Below, in pieces: positions 15,727 to 24,851 of a stretch of 64,000 nt of DNA. Position 1 is the first letter of the stretch. Every line of letters begins with the position of its first letter. The notes beneath the pieces were generated by a model, which worked only from the letters and a program-made list of their open reading frames with translations, was not told the origin of the DNA and did not search any database. Position numbers and translations under genes: made by a program. The stretch comes from Agromyces sp. Soil535 (GTDB lineage: Bacteria > Actinomycetota > Actinomycetes > Actinomycetales > Microbacteriaceae), in the NCBI RefSeq assembly GCF_001428255.1, contig NZ_LMRW01000001.1, positions 2,504 to 66,503 on the forward strand. The letters are read 5' to 3'.

Positions 15727-16460
15727 GACGCCTCGTCCGACTCGGCGGCGGCCTTCGGCGAGGTCCACCACGCGGCCATCGAGAGGAAGAAGAGCACCGC
15801 CGCGCCGGTCGCGACCCGGTTCAGGAGCACCATCTGCGCAGTCGAGGTCGAGAAGAACGCCGTGAAGCTCACGCTCGTCTCCATGAGCGCATAGGTGCCG
15901 AAGCGGAGGAGCAGGTACGCCGCGACCGCGAGCACGAGTCCGGCGAACGCCCGTCGGCGCGCGACCATGAGCAGCCACGACCCGACGAGGGCCAGGAGGA
16001 GGCCGACGACCGAGAGCTCGGCGACGTCCGCCGCGCCGTGCCAGTCGCCGATGAGCACGCTGCGCGCGATGCGCCAGACGATGAACCCGCCCCAGGCGAC
16101 GAGCGCGATCGCGGCGAGGTGCGCGAGCGCCGGCATCGCGAGCGGGAACGTGCCCCTCGGTGCGCCGATCGCGGCGCGGCGCAGCCGCGCCCCACGCCAA
16201 GCGAGGTCGGCCGGGATGCCGCGGACTGCCCTCCCGAGGATCGACCCCGTTGCACGGGCGCCCGAGTGCTCGCGTTCCTCGAAGAGGTCGGAGGCGAGTT
16301 CGGCCCGGCGTTCGGCCGCGACATCGTCGGGCAGGTCGGCGGTGTACCAATGGCACCAGGCGAGTACCGCTGTGTCCACGCGCCCCGCCGCCCGGTGTCG
16401 AATGCGAGCGGATGCCTCGAGCTCGACCCCGCCGTCCGGCCCGAGCGTGACGGCACTCAT
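15723..16460 (-). CDS. Integral membrane protein of the PadR operon
   Basis: A 245-residue protein. The cytoplasmic N-terminal 110 residues include a helical segment (LPDDVAAERRAELASDLFEE) and are followed by four predicted membrane helices. I start it at MSAVTLGPDG (16460), which overlaps the PadR stop by 4 bp. Membrane proteins of this layout follow PadR genes in many actinomycetes and are thought to act with their regulator in envelope or stress responses. The molecular function is unknown. Confidence 0.75.
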   Translation of the reverse strand: MSAVTLGPDGGVELEASARIRHRAAGRVDTAVLAWCHWYTADLPDDVAAERRAELASDLFEEREHSGARATGSILGRAVRGIPADLAWRGARLRRAAIGAPRGTFPLAMPALAHLAAIALVAWGGFIVWRIARSVLIGDWHGAADVAELSVVGLLLALVGSWLLMVARRRAFAGLVLAVAAYLLLRFGTYALMETSVSFTAFFSTSTAQMVLLNRVATGAAVLFFLSMAAWWTSPKAAAESDEAS

Positions 16461-16810
16461 GCGAACGCCGATCGCGGGCTCGGTGCGAGCACGGTGCGCT
16501 GCTCGGTCTCCGCCCGATAGGCGACCACGCCCGCGCCGGTCACCCGGTAGAGCCGCCGCCGAGGGCGGCCCTCTTCTGCGGCGATGCTCGGGTCCTCCCA
16601 TTCGGATTCGACGAGGCCGCGTTCGGCGAGGCGGCTGAGCGCCTTGTAGAGGGTGCCGTGCGCGGTGAGCGCGGTGGCTCCGGCGCGGTCCGCGATGCGC
16701 TTCGCGAGTGCGAAGCCGTAGAAGTCGTCCTCCTCGGCTTGGAGCTCGATACCTGCGCCGAGAATGTCGACCTCGAGGTCGACCAGCCGCCCTTCCCGTC
16801 TGCGTGGCAT
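16457..16810 (-). CDS. PadR-family transcriptional regulator
   Basis: A 117-residue winged-helix regulator. The PadR core is visible: DFYGFALAKRIADRAG, then GTLYKALSRLAERGLVESEW and the basic wing GRPRRRLYRVTGAG. It is the first gene of a three-gene operon with 4-bp overlaps throughout. The three direct repeats upstream of its start are the likely autoregulatory operator. The dimerisation helix is short, as in the PadR-s2 subgroup. Confidence 0.85.
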   Translation of the reverse strand: MPRRREGRLVDLEVDILGAGIELQAEEDDFYGFALAKRIADRAGATALTAHGTLYKALSRLAERGLVESEWEDPSIAAEEGRPRRRLYRVTGAGVVAYRAETEQRTVLAPSPRSAFA

Positions 16811-16819
16811 GCACCCAGC

Positions 16820-16882
16820 ATAGGAAGATATCGCCCCAAAGTATAGGAAGATATCGCCCGGACTATAGGAAGATATCTGCCC
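16820..16882. promoter_or_regulatory. Three direct repeats, likely PadR operator
   Basis: ATAGGAAGATATC followed by GCCC-type sequence occurs three times, starting at 16820, 16843 and 16865 (23- and 22-bp steps, about two helical turns). Each repeat contains the palindrome GATATC. The array lies 10-72 bp before the PadR start codon, between divergent genes. Confidence 0.7.
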
Positions 16883-16936
16883 ATATGCTAGCGTCCACCC
16901 CGAGCCGCCTCATCTGGTGGCTCAGAAGGGAACGAC

Positions 16937-18073
16937 ATGTACACCAAGAGGGTGGTGTTTCGGGCGGTCGCCGGGGTGGCGTTGACGGCGGCGCTCACCG
17001 GGGGATCGGCGATGGTGGCGGGCGCGGCCGACGCGGCTGGGCTGGACCCCATCGCCGTGTCATCCGCATCCGCGGCGACCAGCGAGGTCTTGGCTGCCGA
17101 GGCGAGCACGACATCCGCCGCCACGACGGCGGCGGAACCGGGAGGAGGCCCGGCCACCTCCCAGGCCGATGAGGGCGATCACGCGTTCCTGGCGGGCCCG
17201 GACCACTGCGAGGACGGGCAGCTCACCATGGATTACCGGGACCGCCCCGACCGGTCGACCTCTGAGGCCCTCGGGTTCGACCTGATCTTCACGAACGCGG
17301 GGTCGCAACCGTGCTCGTTCGACGGGTGGCCCGGCCTGGTCGCGGAGGGCGCCGATGGCGGAACCCTCACCTGGGCGCTCGCATCCGGATCGACGAGCAC
17401 ACTGGTGGTCCTGCCCCCGAACGGTGGCCAGGCCGCCGCAGAGGGCACGGCGGTCCTCCCGTCCGTGTCGGGTTGTCCCGAGGCGACGTCCGACCACCTG
17501 CGGGCCTACATCTCCTCGGACGGAGCCGGCGGCGGAATCGTCGACGACGCCCGGATCTCCGTCTGCACGGACGGAACGTGGACGCTCTGGCTCGGACCCC
17601 TGGTGGCCCTCCATGGCGCACCGGGCGAGGTCACCCCTCCTGAGGAACCGGAGCCGCTCCCCGCCAAGTGCCAGGACGAGCAGCTGACCCTCGAGTTCAT
17701 CTCTCGGCCGGACCTGTCGGTCGTCGGGGCCTCTGGATTCGAGCTGGTGTTCACGAATGCGACGGACACCCCGTGCTCGATGTGGGGATGGCCCGGCCTC
17801 ATCGTGGAGTCGGCCGACGGCACCCGGATCGGCTCGTCGTGGACGGTCGGCGACATGGGCGAGCCGTTCGTGCTCGCGAACGGCGACGCCGCCATCGTGC
17901 TCGGCTCGGCGCCTGACCCCGCAGCGTGGGGCTGCGAGGCGATGACGGCGGACCACCTGCGGGCCTACGTCACGTCGGACGGCGCGGGCCCCGGCGTCGT
18001 CGGCACCGCGCAGATCCCGGTCTGCGCGGACGGGTCGACGGTGCTCGAGATCGGGCCGCTCACCGCCGCCTGA
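16937..18073 (+). CDS. Secreted protein with two DUF4232 domains
   Basis: A 378-residue exported protein. The signal peptide is about 33 residues long (hydrophobic stretch then VAGAADAA). After an Ala/Thr-rich linker come two homologous beta-sandwich domains, at about 85-230 and 240-375. Each has the DUF4232 pattern: GF(D/E)LxFTN, then PCSxxGWPGL and a C-terminal HLRAY(I/V)(S/T)SDG segment. A conserved Cys pair in each suggests a disulfide. DUF4232 proteins are extracellular and of unknown function. It is divergent from the PadR operon and shares its intergenic region, so it may be controlled from the same repeats. GAAGG lies before the ATG. Confidence 0.8.
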   Translation: MYTKRVVFRAVAGVALTAALTGGSAMVAGAADAAGLDPIAVSSASAATSEVLAAEASTTSAATTAAEPGGGPATSQADEGDHAFLAGPDHCEDGQLTMDYRDRPDRSTSEALGFDLIFTNAGSQPCSFDGWPGLVAEGADGGTLTWALASGSTSTLVVLPPNGGQAAAEGTAVLPSVSGCPEATSDHLRAYISSDGAGGGIVDDARISVCTDGTWTLWLGPLVALHGAPGEVTPPEEPEPLPAKCQDEQLTLEFISRPDLSVVGASGFELVFTNATDTPCSMWGWPGLIVESADGTRIGSSWTVGDMGEPFVLANGDAAIVLGSAPDPAAWGCEAMTADHLRAYVTSDGAGPGVVGTAQIPVCADGSTVLEIGPLTAA

Positions 18074-18278
18074 GATTCAGTCACCCAAGGTGAGGACGGC
18101 GCCGTTGAGTTCGCTCGCGGCGCCGTTCCACATTCCGACCACGGATGCCCCGAGCTCGTCCTCGAGTCCCGCGGGGCGCCGACGAAGCCATGTCCTGGAT
18201 GCCGCAACGTCTCGGCACTCTGCCTTGAACTGATCTGGTCATCGGGCGGCCGCCCTCGTCTCGATGCCGACGCGGACG

Positions 18279-20930
18279 TCACTGCGCGGGTCGGCCGGCG
18301 GGTGCGGCGGCGCGCGAGGGAAGGGTCACCACGCCGCTGGCCCCGTCGACGGTCACCTCTGCGCCTGTCGTGATCGCCTCCGTCGCGCGCGGCACCCCCA
18401 CGACCGCCGGGATGCCGTACTCCCGCGCGACGACGGCCCCGTGGCTGTTGGCCCCGCCCATCTCCATCACGAGCCCGCCGGCCGTGAGGAACAGTGGGGT
18501 CCAGCCTGGGTCGGTGGACGGTGCCACCAGGATCTCGCCAGGCTCCAGGCGGGCGCCGACCGGGTCCAGGACCACGCGCGCCGGCGCCGTGACGGTCCCG
18601 GCCGACGCGGGAGTTCCGCGAAGCGCCCCCTCCTGGGTCGCCGCCGACCCGGAACCGACGGCCTCGAGTTCCGTCCCGTCGGACAGCAGGAGCCGCGGCA
18701 CGTGCCGGCGCCGCAGCTCGGCGTCGTACCGGTCCCTTCGCTCGCTGACCGTGGTGCGCAGGTCATCTCCCGCGGCGGCGCGTTTCGTCTCGTCGAAATC
18801 GAGGAAGAAGACGTCCTCAGGCTCCGCGATCCGGCCCGAATCGGCCAGCTGGCCGCCGATCTGGAGCATTGCCGCGCGCGCGCGGCTCATCGCGGTGATG
18901 ATGAGGAACTTCGGCATCTCGCGCATCCCAACGAGCGCCCGAGCGCGCCGTAGGCAGAACCGAACGGCAACGGCACGAAGGAGGCCGCGCCGGCGGGCGC
19001 GGCGGACCAGCGTGCGCACCATGGTCGTGGCGTCGCGCGCGCCGTCCGTGAAATGCCGTTCGGGCGTTTCCGCGTGTGGGTCCAAGCGGAGGTATCCGGA
19101 CAGCACGCCGAACAAGTGCGCGGGGTCTTCAGACCACCTCGGCGTGCCGAGATCGATCTCTGCGACGGCGCGGTGACCGTAGCGGTCCAGGAATTCCGTC
19201 ATGCCGAGCTGCAGTACGGCGGGCAGGGTGCCCGCGCGGTAGCCGTCGGCGAGGTCGCGCGCGGTCTGCGTGCCCAGCGCGGACGCGGAGTCGGCGTCGT
19301 CCCGTGCGCGCACGGCGACGCGCCACAATTCGAGATTCATTTCCGTGGTCACGTTGTCGGGCGCGCTGCGGAGGACGGTTTGCAGGTCGCCTGACCGTGT
19401 CGAGCCGCGCAACAAGCGCCCGGCGAGCCCGAGCATGGCGAAGCCGACGACCGCACCGGGCAAGCTGCGCGGTGCGAGCGGCATCGTGCGGAAGAGCAGG
19501 TCGACGACGGCGTCGACCCGGGTCGGGATGTCGCCGCCCGCCGGGACGTCTCCGGCGCGGACCTCGTCCGCGAGCCGCCGCACGCGGCGCTGCGCGGCCG
19601 CCGGGCTGACGAGCGCCTGCCCGACGAGGAACGGCAGCCGGACCCGGGCGGCGAGACGAAGCGCGGGCCCCGCGAAACGGCGCCGGGACCCCGGCAGCAC
19701 CGAGAACCGCCGGTCGGCGAACAGTCCCCGGAGCACGACGGCCGACCGAGTCTCCATCACGTCCAGGGCGCGGGGAAATATCTCGCGGCCCACCGACGAT
19801 CGCACGATCGGCGTGGCGTCCAGGAAGATCCGGTCGCCGGAAACTGCGAAACCGCCCGGCCCGTCGATGATCCGCTCGGGTCGGCGGCCGATGAGGTCCA
19901 GGAACCCCGAGCCGATCACGCGGATGGCGGCGATGCCCATCGGCGTGATCGGCCGGTGGAGGCCCTGCGCGAGGCTGATGCAGAAGTAGACGCGGGTGTC
20001 GTCGGCGGGCAGCGGCGCGCTGCGCACCGGGACCGGATACAGCGTCGTGATCGGCCGGGACTGCGTCAGCCACGCGTGTCCGTCGGCGTCCACGGCCCAT
20101 TCGATGTCCTGCGGGCTGCCGAACGCGCTCTCCACTCGGTCGCCGAGCGACGCCAGCGCTCGCACCTGCGTGTCCGTCAGGCTGGCCGCCCGCTCGTCGG
20201 CCGGGCCTCCGGGCCGCCGGTCGAGGATCCGCCCGGTTCCGGTGTCGACGACGAAGTGGTCGGGGTCCACGGCGCCGGATACCACCGCGTCGCCGAGGCC
20301 GCACGCGGCGTCGAGTACGGCCTGGTGCCGCCGGCCCGTCACCGGGTCGGCCGTGAACAGCACGCCCGCCGACTCGGCGTCCACCATCCGTTGCACGACC
20401 ACGGCCAGCGCGAGCCCGGAGCCGTCGATGCCCTGGGCGGCGCGGTAGGCGACCGCTCGGTCGGTCCAGAGCGACGCCCAGCAGCGATGCACGGCGTCGA
20501 GCACATCGTCGATGCCGGCGACGTTGAGGTAGGTGTCCTGCTGGCCGGCGAAGCTCGCGCCGGGCAGGTCCTCCGCGGTGGCCGACGATCGCACCGCCAC
20601 CGGCCCGTCGGCGCCGGTCTCCAAGCGCGCGTAGGCGTCTCGAACGGCGGCGGCCACCGATTCCGGGAACCGTGCACCGAGCACGGCCGCGCGCGCGGCC
20701 GGCGCATCCGTGCTGGTTCCGGCCTCGACGGTCGTTCCCCGCACCGCCCGCCGGTAGGCCTCCGTGGTGACGCAGAAGCCGGCCGGCACGTCGAAGCCGG
20801 CACGGATCAGCTCGCCGAGATTCGCGGCCTTGCCGCCGACCGCCCCGATATGGTCGGCCGTCAGTTGCGCGAGATCGAGAACGAGGGCGTTGTCGCCGTC
20901 GACGGAGGTTGCTCGGCTGGGTGCGACCAT
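18279..20930 (-). CDS. Rifampin phosphotransferase family enzyme (PEP synthase-like)
   Basis: An 883-residue enzyme. The N-terminal ATP-binding domain has GGKAANL (Lys34) and VAVRSSATAEDLPGASFAGQ (Arg114). A variable middle domain follows. The phosphohistidine swivel is at the C-terminus (TDPGWTPLF, then ANSHGAVVAREYGIPAVVG; catalytic His830). This order matches rifampin phosphotransferases of about 865 residues. True PEP synthase has the swivel in the middle and a PEP-binding barrel at the end. Such enzymes use ATP to move a phosphate onto a small molecule through the histidine. Rifamycin is the known substrate, but relatives act on other compounds, so resistance is likely but not certain. 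It follows a 22-bp palindrome. Confidence 0.75.
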   Translation of the reverse strand: MVAPSRATSVDGDNALVLDLAQLTADHIGAVGGKAANLGELIRAGFDVPAGFCVTTEAYRRAVRGTTVEAGTSTDAPAARAAVLGARFPESVAAAVRDAYARLETGADGPVAVRSSATAEDLPGASFAGQQDTYLNVAGIDDVLDAVHRCWASLWTDRAVAYRAAQGIDGSGLALAVVVQRMVDAESAGVLFTADPVTGRRHQAVLDAACGLGDAVVSGAVDPDHFVVDTGTGRILDRRPGGPADERAASLTDTQVRALASLGDRVESAFGSPQDIEWAVDADGHAWLTQSRPITTLYPVPVRSAPLPADDTRVYFCISLAQGLHRPITPMGIAAIRVIGSGFLDLIGRRPERIIDGPGGFAVSGDRIFLDATPIVRSSVGREIFPRALDVMETRSAVVLRGLFADRRFSVLPGSRRRFAGPALRLAARVRLPFLVGQALVSPAAAQRRVRRLADEVRAGDVPAGGDIPTRVDAVVDLLFRTMPLAPRSLPGAVVGFAMLGLAGRLLRGSTRSGDLQTVLRSAPDNVTTEMNLELWRVAVRARDDADSASALGTQTARDLADGYRAGTLPAVLQLGMTEFLDRYGHRAVAEIDLGTPRWSEDPAHLFGVLSGYLRLDPHAETPERHFTDGARDATTMVRTLVRRARRRGLLRAVAVRFCLRRARALVGMREMPKFLIITAMSRARAAMLQIGGQLADSGRIAEPEDVFFLDFDETKRAAAGDDLRTTVSERRDRYDAELRRRHVPRLLLSDGTELEAVGSGSAATQEGALRGTPASAGTVTAPARVVLDPVGARLEPGEILVAPSTDPGWTPLFLTAGGLVMEMGGANSHGAVVAREYGIPAVVGVPRATEAITTGAEVTVDGASGVVTLPSRAAAPAGRPAQ

Positions 20931-20950
20931 CTGCCGTCCTTCAGACCACG

Positions 20951-20972
20951 TAATTCCACAGCTGTGGAATTA
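20951..20972. promoter_or_regulatory. Perfect 22-bp palindrome before the phosphotransferase gene
   Basis: Left arm TAATTCCACAG with an exact inverted copy, 21-42 bp upstream of the start codon. Its size and symmetry suit a MarR- or TetR-type dimer. No such regulator gene lies beside it. The rest of 20931-21250 shows no gene; a GGGGCTTGCG half-palindrome lies on the minus strand near 21068-21080. Confidence 0.7.
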
Positions 20973-21250
20973 GCATCGCACCCCACGGACCCGGCCGCAA
21001 GACCACGCAACCGCCGCTGGCGTCACGGCGCGTCATCCCAACGAGCCGAGCGAAGCGCAACGTACTGACGCAAGCCCCTCCCAATGCCGCACTCGCCCGA
21101 TCGGGGGACGAAGTCAGCTCGAGCACGGCGCGCGCGGACTCGGCCGAGCAGGCAAGCAACTTCACCATCACTCGCTCCAGCGGCCTGCGAGCGTGGGTCG
21201 CGTAACGCGGTTCACCGTCCCCCGGCACCCGGTCTTGCCGACGACACCCA

Positions 21251-22438
21251 TTATCCGGAGTCCATGGTGGCTGAGAGTTCGGTGAGTCGCCGTTCGAGGA
21301 AGCGGCGTTCCGCGCCGTCGTCGGTGAGCTCTCTCGCGCGTCGGTAGGCATCCCGTGCCTGATCGCTCCGTCCGAGGCGTCGCAGCAGTTCTGCCCTGGT
21401 CGAGTGCAGGTAGCGAAAATCCTCAAGGCCGAGTCCGTCGATGATGCGCAGGCCGGCCTCGGGTCCGTCGATCTCAGCGACGGCGATCGCACGGTTCAGT
21501 TCCACGACCGGCGAACTGGTCAGGCGGGCGAGCTCCCCGTACAGCGACGCGATCTGCGCCCAGTCGCACGGCGTCTCGGCGTGCAACGAGGCGATCGCGC
21601 CCTGCAGGACATACGACCCGCGGCCGCCCAGGGCGATCGCGCGGTCGAGTTCGGCGCGTCCCGCGGCGATCTGCGTAGTGTTCCACCGGGAGCGGTTCTG
21701 ATCGTCGAGCAGCACGAGTTCGCCGCCGCGGAAGCGCGAGTCGCGGCGGGAGTCGTGCAGGAGCATCATCGCCAGCAGCCCGCGAACTTCGGGGTCGTCC
21801 GGGATCAGTTCGGCGAGCGCGCGTCCCAACCAGATCGCCTCCGCCGCGAGTTCGTCGCGGCCGCCGTAGCCCTCGTTGAAGATCAAGTAGACGACGGCGA
21901 GCACGGCGTCCAAACGCTCGCGGAACAGGTGAGCCGGGGGCACTCGGAACGGGATTCCCGCCGCTCTGATCTTGCGCTTGGCTCTCACCAGCCGCTGCGC
22001 CATCGTCGGCTCCGGCACCAGGAAGGCACGGGCGATCTCATCGGTGGTCAGCCCGCCAAGGATGCGCAGGGTGAGCGCAACCTGCGCCTCGACCGTCAGT
22101 GCCGGGTGACAGCAAGTGAAGATGAGCTCCAGACGCTCGTCCGGAAATATGGTGGGATTCATCAGCACCTCCTCGCGGGCGTCCGCGGCGAGCAGACCGA
22201 GCTTGGTGGCGAGAGCGCGGTCGCGGCGGATGCGATCCGTGGCGCGGTTGCGGGCCGTCCTCATCAACCAGGCGCGCGGGTTGTTTGGGACGCCGTCGCG
22301 CGGCCACCGGTCGGCGGCGATCGCGAACGCCTCCTGCGCGGCTTCCTCGGCGAGGTCGAAGTCGCCGAGGAAGCCGACGAGGGTGGCCAGGACGCGGCCC
22401 CATTCCTCGCGGAAGACCTGTTCGAGCGTCGCTACCAA
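21251..22438 (-). CDS. ECF42-type RNA polymerase sigma factor with C-terminal TPR-like extension
   Basis: A 395-residue sigma factor. Region 2 ([20 protein letters not shown] then [16 protein letters not shown]) and region 4 ([20 protein letters not shown]) are clear. They are followed by about 220 residues of helical repeat sequence (NEGYGGRD... [19 protein letters not shown]) typical of the ECF42 group. No anti-sigma factor is present; in ECF42 the extension is thought to regulate activity. The start is a TTG at 22438, overlapping the DGPF stop by 7 bp. ECF42 factors control their neighbouring DGPF gene in characterised cases. Confidence 0.85.
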   Translation of the reverse strand: MVATLEQVFREEWGRVLATLVGFLGDFDLAEEAAQEAFAIAADRWPRDGVPNNPRAWLMRTARNRATDRIRRDRALATKLGLLAADAREEVLMNPTIFPDERLELIFTCCHPALTVEAQVALTLRILGGLTTDEIARAFLVPEPTMAQRLVRAKRKIRAAGIPFRVPPAHLFRERLDAVLAVVYLIFNEGYGGRDELAAEAIWLGRALAELIPDDPEVRGLLAMMLLHDSRRDSRFRGGELVLLDDQNRSRWNTTQIAAGRAELDRAIALGGRGSYVLQGAIASLHAETPCDWAQIASLYGELARLTSSPVVELNRAIAVAEIDGPEAGLRIIDGLGLEDFRYLHSTRAELLRRLGRSDQARDAYRRARELTDDGAERRFLERRLTELSATMDSG

Positions 22439-22779
22439 TTCACCTCGGAGGGGCGGATCTCGACGGCGCCACCATAGCGAGCTGCTGGGACGCGGGCGGC
22501 CACTTCGATCGCCGCATCCAGGTCGTCCGCCTCGAGGATGAACAAGCCGCCCACCGCCTCCTTCATCCCGACGAACGGGCCGTCCGTCGTCAGGGCCTTG
22601 CCGCCTTCGACCCGCACAGTGGTCGCATTCTCGGGCTGGCCCAACGGCGGCACAGAAGTGACGCCCGGCATCTCATTGATCCCCTGGTAGTCGGCGTAGA
22701 CCTGCTTCTGCTCCTCCTCGGACAGCGCCGCCTGCCGCTCCTGCGCGTCACCCTGATAGATCACCATGATGTACTTCAT
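22432..22779 (-). CDS. DGPF/YCII-domain protein partnered with ECF42
   Basis: A 115-residue ferredoxin-like-fold protein starting [11 protein letters not shown], with the signature [20 protein letters not shown] and the basic C-terminal strand. GAGGAGG lies just before the ATG. DGPF proteins almost always stand next to ECF41/ECF42 sigma factors and are their targets; their biochemistry is unknown. The end overlaps the sigma-factor start, so the two are translated together. Confidence 0.85.
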   Translation of the reverse strand: MKYIMVIYQGDAQERQAALSEEEQKQVYADYQGINEMPGVTSVPPLGQPENATTVRVEGGKALTTDGPFVGMKEAVGGLFILEADDLDAAIEVAARVPAARYGGAVEIRPSEVNW

Positions 22780-22946
22780 TGCTACCTCCTCGTCATGACC
22801 ACACTGGTGACAATAGGACGAACGGCCGCCCGCGAAATCGACACTCGACACCGAATCATGGCTGTTCGACTCGTGCTGGAGCGAACCGTTCGAAACCGTT
22901 CGAACCGCCGGAGTGGCGGGTACAGTGGGTTAATTGGGGAGAGATC

Positions 22947-23150
22947 ATGCCTGACAAGTCGCCGCACGAGCATCACGTCAAGAAGCCGGCCACCAAGACG
23001 CTCAAGGAGAAGCGCGCCGAGAAGCACGCGAAGGAGCACGAACACGACATGAGCGCCGCGTCCGATGCGGTGCAAGAGGCGCATGAGGCAGACCAGGCGC
23101 ACAAGCGGGGCGCCTGGCACCAGGGGGATGCCGCGCACAAGAAGCATTAG
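22947..23150 (+). CDS. Small highly charged protein, 67 aa
   Basis: Starts MPDKSPHEHHVKKP after GGGGAGAG. It is rich in Lys, Glu and His (KEKRAEKHAKEHEHD) and probably disordered or helical. Small proteins with the same MPDKSP start and a KTLKEKRAEK-like basic core are common in actinomycetes and uncharacterised. The two His-rich ends could bind metal, which is only a guess. Confidence 0.6.
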   Translation: MPDKSPHEHHVKKPATKTLKEKRAEKHAKEHEHDMSAASDAVQEAHEADQAHKRGAWHQGDAAHKKH

Positions 23151-23647
23151 GCCACGCCCCCACCCGAGCTCGACTCGCCAAGGCACACCTTCTGGATCGG
23201 CTCGGGAAGAGTTCGCCTGGTCTCGGCCGGCAGTTCATTCATCGACGAGTGACTGCGCGTCGCCCGTAGCCGCCCGCAGGCCGGTCCGCTGATGCCCGAG
23301 GTCCCGGATCGCGAACGTCCGCGCTCGCCGCGGAACAAGTGTCCCGTACACCCGTTGTAGTGAAGTACCCAGCAAAGGGGCGTCAACTGCAACGTCAGGT
23401 CGAGCCCGTCACTCGCCGCCGCGGCGCGCCCGTCGTCACCTGATAGTCACAATTCGCCATCACGTTGGTTCACACGTTGGTTCACCCGAGTTCAGACTCC
23501 CCGGTCGCCAATCGTGCCCGGGATCTCGACAAGGTTGGGCCGTGACCCATCTGAACGTTGCGCGCAGCGCTGGCTCAGTGACATCCGGCCGAGGCACTTG
23601 AATCGCGGCTGCGGCAGGCGCACAGTGGAAGGAGCGAGGGAGGTCCA
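23151..23647. other. Intergenic region with a partial attachment block
   Basis: No gene is recognisable. Positions about 23434-23503 resemble the upstream half of the attachment repeat (TGATAGTCACAATTCGCCAT... then CACGTTGGTTCAC) but lack the tRNA fragment. Within it a 13-bp unit (CACGTTGGTTCAC) is partly duplicated in tandem. It is probably the decayed left portion of the copy whose tRNA end lies at 24571. Confidence 0.5.
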
Positions 23648-24331
23648 ATGCGCGACGCGATGGCTCAACCGGATGTCATGCCGATCCTCTCCCCGGGCCG
23701 GCACCGCTCGCCACGGCGCGGAGCCTGCTTCATGGAATTCGCGTCCTACCTCGCGGGCGAGCGCTGGAGCGACCATCCCGCGTGTACGCACGGTACCCTC
23801 GCGCATCTCGCACGGATGGTGAACGACCGGACGAGCGAAGCCGGCCGCGGCCGGCTCACGCCGCTCATCCCGACGGTCATCGGCCTGACGAGCGACGATC
23901 CGCTGCTCGACGTCCTGCTCGCCGTGCGAGCCGCCCACGCCGCCCTGCCCATCGCCGCCGAGGAGCGCCAGCGTTCGCAGGCGGTGGGGCTGCGCGTCGC
24001 CCTCACGGTCCTCGCGGAACGCGACGACGAGCTCGCCGCGGAGTCGCGCGAACTCGCGGAGGCCGCCCTCCGCGCCGCCCCCGCCGCCGACGCCTGGGCC
24101 ATCCAGTTCATCGAGGAACTCGGTCCGGGCCGCCCGGGCATGACCGTGCGGCAGTGCCGGGACATCGTGACCGGCGCCGTCGACGGGATCGCGCGGGCGT
24201 GTGTCGGGGATCCCGACGATCGACTCGTCGCCCTGCTCACCTCCGCCGTGTCGGACACGGCGCGTTTCGTGGGCGCGTCGCGTGAGGCGGCGGATGTCCG
24301 CACCGAGGCGGATGTGCCCGTCACCTCCTAG
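23648..24331 (+). CDS. Conserved hypothetical protein, 227 aa
   Basis: A soluble, mostly helical protein with no signal peptide. A conserved-looking segment near residues 28-60 (FMEFASYLAGERWSDHP, Cys, His, then LARMVND) resembles the opening of an uncharacterised actinobacterial family. An Ala-rich helical body follows. GGGAGG lies 4 nt before the ATG. It lies between the partial attachment block and the last tRNA fragment, so it is island cargo of unknown role. Confidence 0.6.
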   Translation: MRDAMAQPDVMPILSPGRHRSPRRGACFMEFASYLAGERWSDHPACTHGTLAHLARMVNDRTSEAGRGRLTPLIPTVIGLTSDDPLLDVLLAVRAAHAALPIAAEERQRSQAVGLRVALTVLAERDDELAAESRELAEAALRAAPAADAWAIQFIEELGPGRPGMTVRQCRDIVTGAVDGIARACVGDPDDRLVALLTSAVSDTARFVGASREAADVRTEADVPVTS

Positions 24332-24570
24332 GCGCAGGCATGGGCTGCGTGATCTGGCGCGGACCTCACGCGATCGTCGCGATCACGCTCCAGAAGGCGG
24401 CGGCGAACTGGCGGAGATCCCGCAGTGCGGCGCATCTTCCGATGTGCTCGAACGCCCCAGCTGTGCAGCCCCCATCAGCGTCCAACGGGTGGATACTCGC
24501 GGCCGGTGAGACCGAGGCCGTGACCTCTCATAGCAGTTCGAACCGGCGGTTGGACGTGTACCCACATGGA

Positions 24571-24615
24571 GGGTTCGATTCCCGTCATCCGCTTTGATCA
24601 GGGGTTTTATTGCTC
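24571..24615 (+). repeat. Attachment-site copy 4: T-arm and acceptor end only
   Basis: GGGTTCGATTCCCGTCATCC followed by GCTTTGATCAGGGGTTTT repeats the last third of tRNA-Gly and its downstream tail, without the anticodon arm. It marks the right end of the last segment of the composite island. The rest of 24332-24851 shows no gene. Confidence 0.65.
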
Positions 24616-24851
24616 CACTTGCCACGGTTTTCGATAGCAAGACACAGCACGTAGTCACTAAGCGACGCGACGTGGTGCGCGAGCTGCAAAGGGCATCGAC
24701 GAGAAGGGCGACCCGTCTCAATCTCTCCGCCACCGGGCTAGGAAGCCATCGGTGGATGCAAGAGAGGTCCTGACCGCGGACGACTGGGCCGCGGCAGGTT
24801 GCGGTGATCGCTCGAGCCCTGCCTCGGCTTGGTTCGCGTTATGTGCCGGGC

